From: Chromera velia
Taxonomy: Eukaryota > Sar > Chromeraceae
DNA: 38,562 bases
Assembly: GCA_018398765.1 (NCBI GenBank)
Contig: JAHBMJ010000931.1
Location: 1-38,562 of the forward strand
Reading direction: 5' to 3'
Part shown: positions 18,755 through 31,500 of the stretch, piece by piece
Layout: the number at the start of each line of letters is the position of its first letter
Position numbering within the stretch: the stretch's first letter is position 1
The notes under the pieces: generated by a model
The model's input: the letters and a program-made list of their open reading frames with translations, nothing else
Told to the model about the DNA's origin: nothing
The model's database searches: none
Program-made: the position numbers and the translations under genes

Positions 18755-21571
18755 ATGGATTTGGCAACTTCAAGACGTCTGTCTGCTTCTTCCCAGAAGC
18801 AAAGATGTGCCTCACACAGAAAAGCGAAATCTAAACAGTCGTGTGCTTATAGATTTCTTCTCTTCGCGTCTCCTCTTCTTCTTTTCTTTCGACCGTCGTT
18901 GGCGGTGGGTGAGAGGCTCGAACTTTCCCTACGAAGCTGGAGTGATGAGAAGGAATTGCCTTCTTTCGGCGAAATGGGTGGTAGAGCTCTTGCGGTACAA
19001 TGGAATGAGGCGCATGGGGAGACAGCCGTCGAGAAGAAACAGAGGGACGAGGCCGACGGCCCAGTCACTTCTTCGGCTGAAAAGACGGCTCTCGAGAGCA
19101 CCAAAGAAGAGACAGGTACGTGCAAAGAAAGACAGGGTGGGGCGGGGTGAGCGGGGGTAGGTTGAGTTTCAGGGGACAGTTGCGGTTCTGAAATCAAAGG
19201 GCAGAGGATGAAAATGCGTGCAGTGTGCTTCAAGATGGCCACACAGACTTTTAGTTGATCAAGGAAAGTGCGAGATCAGGGGAAGGGAAGGCCAAAGTCC
19301 CATTTGTTCTAGTCAGGCGATGACAGACAAAGCGGACGAGAATTCGAGGGACATAGTAACAGGAAGAGAAGAAGCTTAGGCCGACTAAAAGCACCTCGAT
19401 CCTTTTCCCTACCTGCATGAGACCCGAGGGAGATTTTCAGACATTTTCTCCACAGACACTTCAGTCAACATTCTTTGTTTTAGTTTCATGTGAGCCGACC
19501 CAACGTGGAGAGTCCCCCCTGCACATGCACAATGCAGAATGTATAGTATCCTTCGTCAGGGGTGGATTTAATAAATTTGTGAGCAGACCAGACCTGTCGT
19601 TTGATCGTTTTTGTCCCCCCCTTGCATGCATGCAGGCGCACCTCTCCGACGTCTGAACATTGCTGGTATCCCCGAGAGCATCGAGTTGGAAGAATCGAAC
19701 AGTGGGCGTCGGGTTCTGCGCATTCGCGGGGGGTACTCTGGGGAGCGTCTGGGGTACGGGATCGGGTCGGGGGACTTCAACGATGACGGCGTTGAAGACG
19801 TTATCCTGACTGGGGTGGCGCCTCAGGCAGGTCGGCTGATGACAAACAAGAAGATCCACACCAATGGCACAGTCATACACATCTATCTTACACCTTCTTT
19901 CCCATCTTTCTTTGGTGTACGTATCTAGTTTGTGATTTCCTTCTGTCTGTCGCCCTCCCTGTGGAGATATGATGTTCCTGGGGAAAGGATAAGGTCCACA
20001 GAGTCTCGAAAAGCCAAGAAAGAATATGCAGATTTTTCGGGATTAACACTTTGTTTGCAGGGGGTCGAACAGAAAGGGCTCGTGTGATTTTTGGACAGAG
20101 GGACGGGTTTGAAGAGGCAATTTTCTCAGTGGGGGACCTGGACGGATCGAACGGCTTTACCGTCGTGGGGGATGCAGTGGAAGTCTCCAAGCCCGCGCTC
20201 TACTACGACACCCTCACGGGGGATTTCAATGGAGACGGAGTCGCTGACTTTTTGATATTTAGCACGGAGCATCTCACTCCAGGTAGGCCAAGTAGGGCAG
20301 ACCTAGCTGGACTCTACGCAACTGGTAGTGGGTTGGGGGGGGGCGAGTAGACATGTGACAGGACGACAAAGAGAGAACATGCAGAGCAAAATGTAGCGCC
20401 GGTATCAGAAGGCTTCGGCAGCAAAAAGGCAGGAAAGCGAAAAGAAAAGAAAAGAAAGGGGGAAATGGAGGGTCTATCTGTTCACACCTTCCTCCTTAAT
20501 TATTGTTCTCTTCCTTCTTTCCTTCTTTCCTTCCTTCCTTCCTTTCCTCCTTCCTTCCTTGCTTGCTTCCTTCCTTCCTTCCGTACTTGCTTTTCCTTTC
20601 CCTGTGCAGACAACGAGGCTGACCTCTGTCACGTTGTTTTTGGACGGAAGAACCTCAATGGTGGAGCTGCTTCTCTGAACCTGACAGACCCCCCTCTTAA
20701 CGGAACCAACGGATTCGTCATCGTGCCAGACCGCTTCGGCCTTGTGTATGGGACGTTCGGCTTCCAACCCCATGTCTCCGGAGACTTCAACGGAGACGGG
20801 ATCGATGACATCCTCGTAGCTGAAAGTGAGGATGTGAGGATGGATATTCATTCGTGGGTTTCTCAGCAGTCCTCAGTTGAGTGCCTCTTCCTTCCTTCAG
20901 CCTTAATTGTCTTTTTGCTTTAAATGAATCAGGAGCTCTCATGAATTTTCTCCTAGAGCAAAGAAAAGGAGCGTATGCACGTTTAATGTGAGACTCAATT
21001 CAGCACACCAGAGAGAGACCATACAGGTCCGCATGCACACACAGATCGAGTGTAGACGCACATGGGCAAACATATGCAAAGGAATTCAAACCCCGACAGC
21101 CCCAGGAAATCAATTGCATTTTGGGACACAAATACAAGAATCTCAGAACGTTGCACTCTCAAGGTTTTGGGGCTGACCTTTTTTGAAGTGTTCCACCAGC
21201 GTTTCGTGAAAAAAAAAACATTCTCTCCGTCCCGTGCAGCCGACAGCACTGGGACCGAGTCACGGGCGTACATCATCTTTGGGAGCACTTCTGGATTTGG
21301 GGCTTCTCTGGAGCTGGCGTCTCTCAATGGGACAAGTGGGTTCGTGATTGTGAACAAGGCCGGCAGTGGAAAGGCGACATCGGCAGGGGACCTCAATGGA
21401 GACGGTATCGATGACATCTTTTTCGGGGCACCTCTGGCAGGTCTGTCGGTCTGTTGATCGGATCCACGTAGCAAGCGAGCAAAGCAACAATAAAATACAC
21501 GTCTAGACACACAGAAGTATACACGATGGCACAAACGCACCCACATACACATGCAGAGACACAGAGTAATG

Positions 21572-21607
<36 letters not shown>

Positions 21608-24487
21608 AACAAGACAGAAAAGCGCGAAACGATTCCGAAGGCCACATGAAGACAACGTAGAAGTTCAAAAGAGACTTTCTGCCTACTGCGTGTGGTATGT
21701 GTGTTCTAGCTTGAAAATCGGTCAGCCCAACTCACCGGCTCTGACTTTCTTTCATTGGAGCTTTAGCCACACATTTCTTTCAATCCCCCCCTGATGTCGC
21801 TGCCACCGCATATGCAGACAGCCTTGCAGGGAGAGTCCATGTGATTTTCGGGAGAAACACAACGGAGGCCGGTGACTTCAACGCAACGGTGGATGTGTCT
21901 GCACTGAATGGAAGCGACGGCTTTGCGATCACAGGAGACAGTGGGGACAGACTGGGGGGGTACATGTCCGGTGCGGGGGACTTCAACGCGGACGGAGTGA
22001 ACGACATTCTGTTGGGGGCTCCTGACGGCGCTTCCGGTAGGCTGGGTGTTCCTGCTCGGGATTGACGAAAGGGATAGCTTATTGCGATTCGGCCTTTCTT
22101 TCACCTTTTTTCTTCTTTTCGGAGCTCCTTCCTGTACCGGTCGCTTTTTTGTTATTTCGTGTGCTTGATCTCTTCTCTTCTGTTGCTCGTCCGATGTTCG
22201 TCGCAATTGGAGGTCTGATCGATGACGATGGCCTTGAACTCTTTCTGCGGCTTGCTTAGTATAAGAGGAAAGTACACGTTCCTTCTTGCGTCATCTCCTC
22301 ATGCATGCAGAAAGTCCAAAGCAAACAAGCCCCTTTTCATAAATTAATTAATCGCTGCAGCTCGAGGGCGGGTTTATGTGGTATTTGGGAGCAGAGGGCA
22401 GTTCCCGGCAGAAATGTCTGTTATCAGAAACGGCACAAACGGTTTCACCATCAGGTCGGACATAGATGAAGACGGTGGTCCTCTCGGTGCACGGCTCGGG
22501 CAGGGGGTGGGGGGGCCTGTAGACTTCAATCACGACGGGGTCTCGGACATCGTCTTTGGAAGTCAGTCGGGGAGGAGACCATGCAGGGGACGGGAGTGGG
22601 CGGGTGGGGGAAATGAAATAAACTTGCGGAGATAGAGACCGAAAAACAAAGCCTTGCAGTGGACAGTAAAGAGGAACAGCCAATTGAAGAAGAGCTGATA
22701 TATGCATTCGCATGGCTAACCATATATTCTTCCTGCCCACGTACCTTTGCTACAAAGGGCTTCCTCTTGACGGCCTTTCCTCGATTCTTTTTTTTTATGG
22801 CCGGCTGTACTTTTTGTTTGGCGATGAGTTTTTGTAACACAGTGGTAGGTAGCATGCCCATGTCAGTGACCGCGACTCTCACAGATTGAACGACAGACAC
22901 TCTGACCTCCCCCATAACGTTGTTTTGTTCTTTCTGCAGTGTACCACCGTTCCCGGCTGTATGTGATTTATGGGAAGAGCGCCTCGTCCTTCGAGGACCT
23001 CCGGTTGCTGGACCCTGAGGGAGAAGAATTTGAACCCTCTGGCCAGACTATCAGCACACTGGTGGGCTCCAAACTGTACAGCAGGGCAGGGGATCGGGAT
23101 TCAAGTCTAGACGATAACGGGGGAGTGACTGTGTCGATTTCTTATCCTCATGTGGGAGTGGGGGATATCAACGGAGACGGTGTGAACGATCTGATTGCCC
23201 CCAATTTGGATCGGGACTCCAGTGGTCTCACGGACAATGGGCTTGTCTACGTAGTCTTCGGAGGTGCGCTTCTATTGGGGGTCCTGCTTTCTTTTCTCCT
23301 TTCGCATCTGTCTTCATTTATCCGTTGCTCTTGCTGTTTCTTCCCTTTGCCTTTTTCCCTTCTGATCCTGTCTGCGCTGATTCTATGGTCACGTAAGTGA
23401 TACACATAAGCACTCACATTCTTTCCTGCCATGCACCCCTGCGAAGACAAAGACAACGGTTTCCGCACACTCTCTCCTGGCGGATGGATGAATTGCTGTG
23501 GTCAGCGTTCTTTGCGGAAAGTGGCAGCTCTTCTGACAACTCGAACACACCAGCAAAAAGAACGAATTCCCTTCCTCCTGTGCCTACACATCCATCACAT
23601 TTCATTGCAGGCGACTGTCTTTGGCAAGGGTGCGCCACGAATGCAGATTGCACAGAACCAAGAGCCTCAGTCTCCTCTGTTCCCTTCACGTGCACATGCC
23701 ACGAGGAGTATCAACAGGAGGGAGACGGAACAGACGGAGACTGCAGCAACAGAATCCCGACCATCGTGTGCCCAGCAGGACACGACGAGATGGCAGATCT
23801 AGTGTCCAACGGGCGGAGGGAGAACTGGACCTTTGTCCCAGCGGACCCTGAGTTCATCTCAGACGACAGATCGATTGAGGAGCTGAACGTTATCCACACA
23901 CCCACAAGTTCCGTCTTAGGATTCGGGCAACACGCTGTCATGATGACTGTCGTGGATGGAGGGGGGGCCAACGCCTCGTGCACATACAATGTCACCGTCG
24001 TCGGTTAGTCAGTCAGCGCATCAGTTGTCTTCTTTCCTGTTTGTCTCTCCGTCTTCCTGTTTCATTGAGGCCTGCATGCATACAGATGCACGTGGCAGCC
24101 TCTTTGATCGGCTGTGTCGGTCTGCCTCGGTCTGCCACACTCCGTTTCTCTGTCTATATCGTTTTCTCGGTCAATTTGCCTTGCGAATGGAGCTGTTCAT
24201 CTTCGTTGATGACATACATTTGGGCCACCTGGCGATACAGACCCAGCAAGCCCAAGCAAATTCACCAACCAACGAGGTACCCGACTCTGTCCTCATGCCC
24301 TGCACTATCTCTGTGTATGCGTGCATGCCCTGCACTATCTCTGTGTATGCGTGCATGCACGCAGACTTCGATGAGTGTGTCGAGGAGGAACACGACTGCA
24401 ATGAATTTGCGCTGTGCACAAACGCGGAGGGTTCTTTCTCCTGCCAGTGCAATGCCGGATTCGGGGGTGATGGGGTGACCTGCGGTT

Positions 24488-24551
<64 letters not shown>

Positions 24552-25483
24552 GTGGCATGTGCTATCCTCGTCGAATGTTTAGATCTTGTTGTGAGCCGTG
24601 TAGCCCCAGTCTGCATTTATCGATGTGGATGCGATCCGTATGGACATCTTTGGCTAATTTGTTGCCCCCCTTTGTCTCTTTTTGTGACCATGCCCACGCC
24701 TCTTGCCATCCATGCGTTCGCTCCGTTTCTTTTTCCTCTGCAGTCAATTTCTTTCTGGTTCCTCCTTTATCGTTCAATGATTCAGTCGAATGTCCTGACT
24801 GTACAGACAGTCAGACATTCATTTTCAATCTGTACAGAATAAATAAATCTATGAAAATTCTTTCATACAGAATAAATGGATGAAAATAATTGAATGCAGT
24901 CGAATGTCCTGACTGTACAGACAGTCAGACATGCGTGACCACTGGAGATTCGTACTTGTGCGACGAAAAACCCACTATCACCTGCCCACCTGCCCAGAAT
25001 GTGTACACCGACACGGGGAGTGCGACCTGGGCTTTCGCTCTGGATCAGTTTCAAGCAACAGCCACAGTCACAGATGTGGAGGAACAAAATCTAACGCCAA
25101 CTTTTGCTCCTCAAGGATCGTTTCAGATTGGAAGCAAGAACGTCACAGCCTCCGTGACAGACAGCAATGGAGGAGAGGCCTTTTGCACATTCACGGTCAA
25201 CGTCATCGGTCAGTCATGGATGAGAAGGAGAAGAGGAGAAGGAGAAGAGAAGAGGGTGTTCTTGGTCACGAGTGCACGAGGCATGTTTGGGCAAGACGTA
25301 AGACAAAGCACATTTATGAAGGACTCACCCAGTGCCCGCATTTGTCAACATTTGTTAAAGAGTTCACCACTGCTTGCTGTGAAAAAAGTGCTCTGTCAGC
25401 GAGCCGCTCTCTCCTTTGAGACTACACGTTTCCACGCCCTCTCTCGCACCAAGCCCTCTATGTCGGGTGCCCCGGTGCTCCGC

Positions 25484-25524
<41 letters not shown>

Positions 25525-28500
25525 ACATGCAGACCAAGAGCCCCCCACGATCGACCAGAGCTGCCAGAGTGCCCTCACGTTGAGGCCAAAGGGCGCCTCG
25601 ACCTCTGTAGCAGACTCGGAGCATGCTGGCTTTGCTGTCGTCACCGTGACTGACAACGATGGAGAACAGCCTACACTCACCTACAGTCCCGACAAGTCCC
25701 AATCACTGGACGCAGGATCCCATGTGGTCACATTGACAGCGATGGATAAGAGTGGGAACAACGCCACGTGCACATTCACCGTCTTTGTCGAAGCTTGTCC
25801 AGCCAACAGCGAGAGAGAGATGGCTGGAGGGAGCTGTGCATGCGAGTGAGTCAGTGTTTTCTTTCGTTCAATGAACTGATTCTTATCTTCTTCGTTCATT
25901 CGAAATTTGTACATCAGTTTTTAAAACTGCGCCACTGCCTCCCCTCCGCTTCGTTCTCCTTTTCTCTTCAGTCTTCATGTGTAGAGTTGCGCACTACACT
26001 GCTTGACCTCTCAATGAGTGTTTCTTTCTCTCGGTTATCAACCTGTAGATCTTCCAGTAAGCGTGGGAGCCCTTTCACCCACTGGCGCAGACAAGCATTG
26101 GGTGATTGCTTTCTCTCACAGACAGGACCGCAATGTCGAAATGACTGAAGTGAAGTTCGAGATCCTTTTTTGCTTTGCTTTGCTTTGATGCTGTCCATTT
26201 TTTCTCTCTAACCTCTTCAAGCACCCCTACCTGCACATGGCGAATTGATTCATTGATTGCAATGTCTGCAGAAAGGGCTTCTATTTTATTCCCAAAGTAT
26301 CCCTAGGTCTTTCGTCAGGGCAAGAAGAGAAGGAGGTACAAAGTCTCCTCGAGGTTACCGAATGGACTCTCACCCAGTCTAGGTCAATGTTCTATTCCGG
26401 CAGCTGCGTGAAGTGTCCCGAACACGCGGCCTGCTACGGCGGTCACGTGAGTCTTCAGGCCTCTCGGCTCTTGCAGTCAGTAGAAGAGCACCAGACGGAA
26501 TCGGCGCTCCAAACGAGCAATCAGACACGAAGACTCCAAGCTTCTTCTTCCAGCCCCCAGCCCTTCACTCTGAAGGAGCACGCACGCCCAATACCCAACC
26601 CAGGCTACTCACTCACAAAGAGATACTTTGAGGCCCAAGTCACCGGATGTCCTGTAGTCGACAGCTGCAGCCCTGCCGAACAGGCGGCGTACCAAACTGT
26701 TGAGCCAGGCACAGGCTGCAGGGAGGGCATGGAAGGGGTACGTAGGTCTCCTTGCATGTCAATTACAGTGCATGCGCAGAAATTCAGCGAGCGTGAATTC
26801 ATTCTTTTTTTCTTCGGGGAACAGCGTGGGTCCTTAATTGGTCCTCGTTTCTTTTCTTTTCTGTTACCGGCCGCATTGATTTCAATGGATCCTGTTGTAT
26901 GAAATGTAGTAATTTTCTGCAGGCCACATCTTTCTGTTTTCTGTAAGGCAAGGGGGATTGCATGCGCCCCTTTCTCTCCGAAGTCCTTTACCGTCCTCCC
27001 TTTCGTTTCTTTTCTTTTCTTTTCTCTCCTGCCTTCTTCATGAGTTCCTCCACTTACTGCCCCCCCCCCCTCCCCTGCCCCCTTGCAGCCTCTGTGCAGT
27101 GAATGTTCCCATGGGTGGCGATCCTTCGGATACAGCGACCTGCCCTGCCAGCGGTGTTTCTCCGACATCGTCAACGTGCTCCTCCTCTTCACAGCATTCT
27201 TTCTGACGGGTAAGTAAACAAAGCCATGGACACGTTCTCACACAAAAAAGAGGAAGCAAACGGACGGTAGAATTACTCTTTTTCGTTGCCTGCTCCGCCT
27301 GATGAAAGCAGATTGTTTGAGCACACAATCGTTTTGGGAGGGGAAAGCGGACATCTTGTCAGGGGTGCACACGATGTTCCAGGAAAGCCCGAATATATTC
27401 AGATTGTCAAATTGTCTGTAAATCTAGGGAATATGTAAAAGGAAACCTCTTCCTCCTCATTCCGGGTTTGCCCTTTTCCTCCACACAGAGTGGAATACGA
27501 AAAAAGTAGAGTCAAATGTACACCAGCTGAATGTCCAGACCCCCTTCAGCCCTTCGTTTTCTCTTACATGCAGGTCTTGTCGTTGCGTTCTACACACGGG
27601 GGCACTACAGCGCTTTGACTGATGAGGCGATGCCCACCTTCAAAGTCCTCGTGAAGATTTTCGTCCTCCTAGTCACCAGTGCCCCCTTTGCATTCTACCC
27701 TGTCGAGCAAATCATCAACAGGTCGGTTGGGGTCTCCTCAGGTGATTGGCTTTTGGACCCAGACCTTACTCAATCATCCACATCCTCTCACTTTTGTGGC
27801 TCGGTTTTGGATAAGAGAAAGGCATCTCAGCTGCAAAGTTTGAATGCTCGGCAGAATCGCAGAGAAAGAAAGAATGATTGGTGCACTCTGCCATCGATCA
27901 TACAGGCCTCGTATCCACTCGTTCGTTTGGATGACCGGCCTGGTCATGCAAAATTGTGAGACAGACTCGAAGACTCGTAGTTGAATCGAAGGGCCGGCGG
28001 CAAAAGGATTTGCAATGCACACTTTTAACAAATGGAACCACTTGCTGATCTGAGAAGCGAAAAGTCTCCAGATGCAATACAACATTATTTTCCCACTGTA
28101 TGGGTCGACCGTTTCAGCTTGTGTTCTTTTTTTCTTTTTTGGCAGGTATGGGTCAGACCAACTTCACATTGCCATAGAGGAGGGCAGAGAGATTTCTCTC
28201 GAGCTGCTCGCCAACGTGCTGCCCGATGCCACAAAGTTCCTCAGACTTCCCTCTGTGGGTGACTTCTTTTCAATCTCCTGTCTCGTCGACGACGTTTACA
28301 AAAAGGACTGCAACAGGACGTGCCAGGAACAGGCGTACTTCGCTGGCCTGGTGTTCAGGGCTTTGACTCCTTTGCTCCTCTGGGTGCTCATGTTCCTCTT
28401 TCTCCTCGCTGTGGCCGTGGTTCTTGTCGCTCTGCGCCCTCATGACAGAGAGGCTGGAAGAGAACTGAAACGGCATCTGACAAGATTGAAGGTCAGTTGG

Positions 28501-31500
28501 TTGGAGGATCGATCGAGCAGACTTTCTTTCAGTTCACTCCCTGGATTCTGATGGGTTCAGTGATAAGTGCAAATGTACTTAGATCCGCCCTGACGTTTTC
28601 CTCGAAACCTTCTCGTTTCCGTGGGAATTAGGCAAAATGATAACAAAAACAGACTCTATGACTCTTGGGTCTTTCTGCTTTTCTCTCTCGTTCGTTCTGT
28701 CTCCTTCTCCGGCTATTTGTATGTTTTCCCTTTTCGGTGCATTTCTCTTGTCTGCCCTTTTTCCTTTCACTCTGCTGTCAATGTGGTTCTTGAGGGTCAG
28801 AAAGAAAAAGCGACTCCCCCCCTCCCCTCCTTTCTCTGCGTGGGTGTGCATGTGCACAGACTGGTTGGGAATCGCTGAGTGACCTCCAGAAGGCGAAAGA
28901 GATCACAGGCCTGAGGGACAGAGCCTTCGAGGCCGACTGGGGTCTCCTTTATTTGGGGGTGGTCCGGGAGAGAATGGCTGAGTTGAGAGACGAGACGGAA
29001 ACGGCAAAGAGAGAAGAAGAGGAAAATCAGCAAAAGGGGGCAAAAGCGAAGAAAAGAAGACACCTCTGGAGGCGCAAATTGCTCGTATGGCTCTCTCTTG
29101 TGCCACTGGTGACTCGGGCAAGTGCCACCGTGTTTGTGGTTCTCTACTTACTCAGTTACGAGCTGGTGCTTGAGACTCTCTATAACGGCCTCGCGTGTGA
29201 TTCTGTGGGGGGGATGGGACGCCGTCTGGTGAACAAACCATCAATAGCATGTGATTCCGTCGAATTCAAATATTGGGAGAACGCCCTTCTCATCATTGTC
29301 CTCGTTTACTGTGTTGCAATTCCTCTCACATTGCTGACCATTGCTCTGATTTACACCGCATGCCGCAAGCGTGCTCTGAGGAGAAAGAAAATCTCTCCAA
29401 CTGGACTCACAGGGGCATTGGGGCGCCCTCTGACAGGAGACAGCGAGGATGATGATTGGCCTACTGTGTCGGAGGTTGTACAGACAGTCACAATGAAACG
29501 GGAGCGCATTCTTCAGGTTTTCTCATTTGCGCTCGGGGGATATAAATCCCAGTTCTTTTACTGGGAAATTCTGGTGATCTTCCAGAGACTCCTGTCGACT
29601 TTTGTGGGGTCCTACAGAATCGCTGAGGAGCCCAAAACAGCTATTTCCTTTCAAATCATTGTGGGAATCGTGTTCTTGACCCTGCAGTCGACTTTCAACC
29701 CCTTTCAGGTCAGATTTGCTGGCTTTTTTTCTTCAGAATGAGATCAGACAGTCAATCTCATTCTGTTTTCTTCTCTGGCGATCTTTTGCAGATTTCCCTC
29801 CCAGCTTCCCTTTTTCCTGGCTTTTCTTCCTTTCTCTTCTGGCATTCTTTCTGCTTTTGCTAGTCTATCTCCCCCCCCACTCTTATCCATGCACCCCACT
29901 CCCCCTCGCCTCTCTGCGTGCGTCGATCGATCTGTCTTGTCTGTCCTCCGGTCCAATTCAAAGCCCTCGAATCGGATCTGCTCACTCAACCTCGATTCGG
30001 CCTTTATTCCTCCCACATGAAAAAATGTCAGTCATCAGTACGCGCACATGCACGCGCCCGCTTTTCCCCCACCTAATTCCCTGCAGGAAAGGGGACGCGA
30101 CATCATGAACGCGGCTGCTTTCTGCTACCTCTCCGCAGCTGCGATCGCCACCGCACTCTATGCTGTGAGTCACTTCATGAACTATCACTGGTCGCTACGG
30201 CAACAGCTCCTGTTTTGTGTACATCTCTTGCTTTGTCTGGCGAACGGACGAGAGATCTCTTCTGTCTGGTGGTGTGTTCCCACTCATATACAGTGTGCTC
30301 TTTGTTTGCGTACGTGCATCCTGACTACCTCATTTGCCTGCCCGCAGGTTCCTGTTATTTTTGAGGTCCGAGCTGGTGTTGCCCTGCTCTGCATTCTCCT
30401 TGCGGTCATTGCGCTGGCCTATGCGGTCTTCTGGTGAGTTGAGTTGAAGCAGACTGAAGTCAAGAAGAGCAGCCGACAGATGGCCAAACTAGATCATGCA
30501 TGGGTGACCACATGCATGCAGATTGAAAGAAAAGAAATTATCAAAGGAGGGACAATAGGGTGGGTCAAGCTGTTGCGAGATTGTTTCAGCTTTGTTGAGT
30601 GAATTTACGAAATACACAAAGGTGCTGCTGCTGGCTCGATGAAGCATGTTGGTCAGACCACATTACCATGTCTGCTTCTGCAGCACAAGAGAACGTACAT
30701 GAATAGAGCAACACTTGATATTGCTATTTGCAGGATTGTTGCACAGATTGTGCGAGAAGCTCTCCTGTACTACGCCTTCGCTCTCCATCAGGAAGAGGAA
30801 GAGGTAACAAGAGGAGAACGGTTCTGGAGACTACGACTGACACTCCAAGCAGTCCAGAGAAGCTGTCGGCTTGCTCTTCTCTCTATGGAAAAATGGGCAC
30901 AGTCCAGGAGGAAGCAGATCACTGTAGTCATCAATTCGTTCAGTCAGCTGTCCACTGACAAGACTTCATCTCCCTTGAAGATGCGACTCAGAATGCGAGG
31001 CGGTAGGTCGGTCAGTGCAGTGACGGGCAGAAAGAACAATATAATCTCCCTCCCAGTTGAACCAAAGTCTGCGGGTTTTCTTTTTGAATCGCCCGACAGG
31101 ATATCAATCTTTTCGCTCTTCGCTTCGTGAATGCATTTTATCTTCACTGTCTGTCGTTAGTGGTCGCCTGCCATTCAAACAGTTGTATGTGCTGCGCTTG
31201 ATTTAAATGCATGTGTGCTCTCTCTCTGCCCTCTGAGACGAAAAACATGAAGTTGGCAGCCTCACTCTCTGTCTTTTTCTCTTCCCCTTTCTCGTTTTAT
31301 CTCTTCTGTTTGACGCACAACAGATGCAGCCCCTTTTGAAAATTCGTCCAACAAGCACGAATCTGCCTATGCAGCAGCGTTTTCCTCTTTTCCCTTTCTG
31401 CTCTGAAATTCTGCAGATGCAGAGCCGCTGGATGAAACATTAGAAAAGACTACAAAATCTCAGGAGCTTGCGCACATTGCAAAGGGAAAGCAGTGGCGTG

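Larger units (their letters stand above)
19636..23263 (+). other. Seven-bladed FG-GAP beta-propeller, one blade per exon
   Basis: Exons 2 to 8 each code one blade and each ends in a cation-binding loop: GDFNDDGVED, GDFNGDGVAD, GDFNGDGIDD, GDLNGDGIDD, GDFNADGVND, VDFNHDGVSD, GDINGDGVND. Between loops there is a recurrent pattern (VxVIFG...SLNGTNGFVI). Seven loops match the seven blades of integrin alpha heads. All flanking introns are phase 1, so every exon is symmetric and could be duplicated or lost without frame change. Exon 8 is longer (324 nt), with an inserted loop rich in Asp and Ser. Such domains bind ligands and calcium outside the cell. Confidence 0.85.
23611..25845 (+). other. EGF-like and HYR module region
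   Basis: Exon 9 joins an EGF-like segment (CLWQGCATNADC ... CTCHEEYQ) to a HYR module starting PTIVCPAG and ending CTYNVTVV. Exon 10 is a single calcium-binding EGF module: DFDECVEEEHDCNEFALC, then FSCQCNAGFGGDGVTC. Exon 11 opens with a short EGF remnant (VECPDCTDSQTC) followed by a HYR module (PTITCPPAQNVY ... CTFTVNVI). Exon 12 is a third HYR-like module (PPTIDQSC ... CTFTVFVEACP). HYR domains have an immunoglobulin-like fold and are associated with adhesion. Introns up to exon 12 are all phase 1. Confidence 0.8.

Noticed and set aside
18618-19160. 180-codon plus-strand frame overlapping receptor exon 1
   Set aside because: Its phase at the 19115 donor does not join the FG-GAP frame. The frame from ATG 18755 does.
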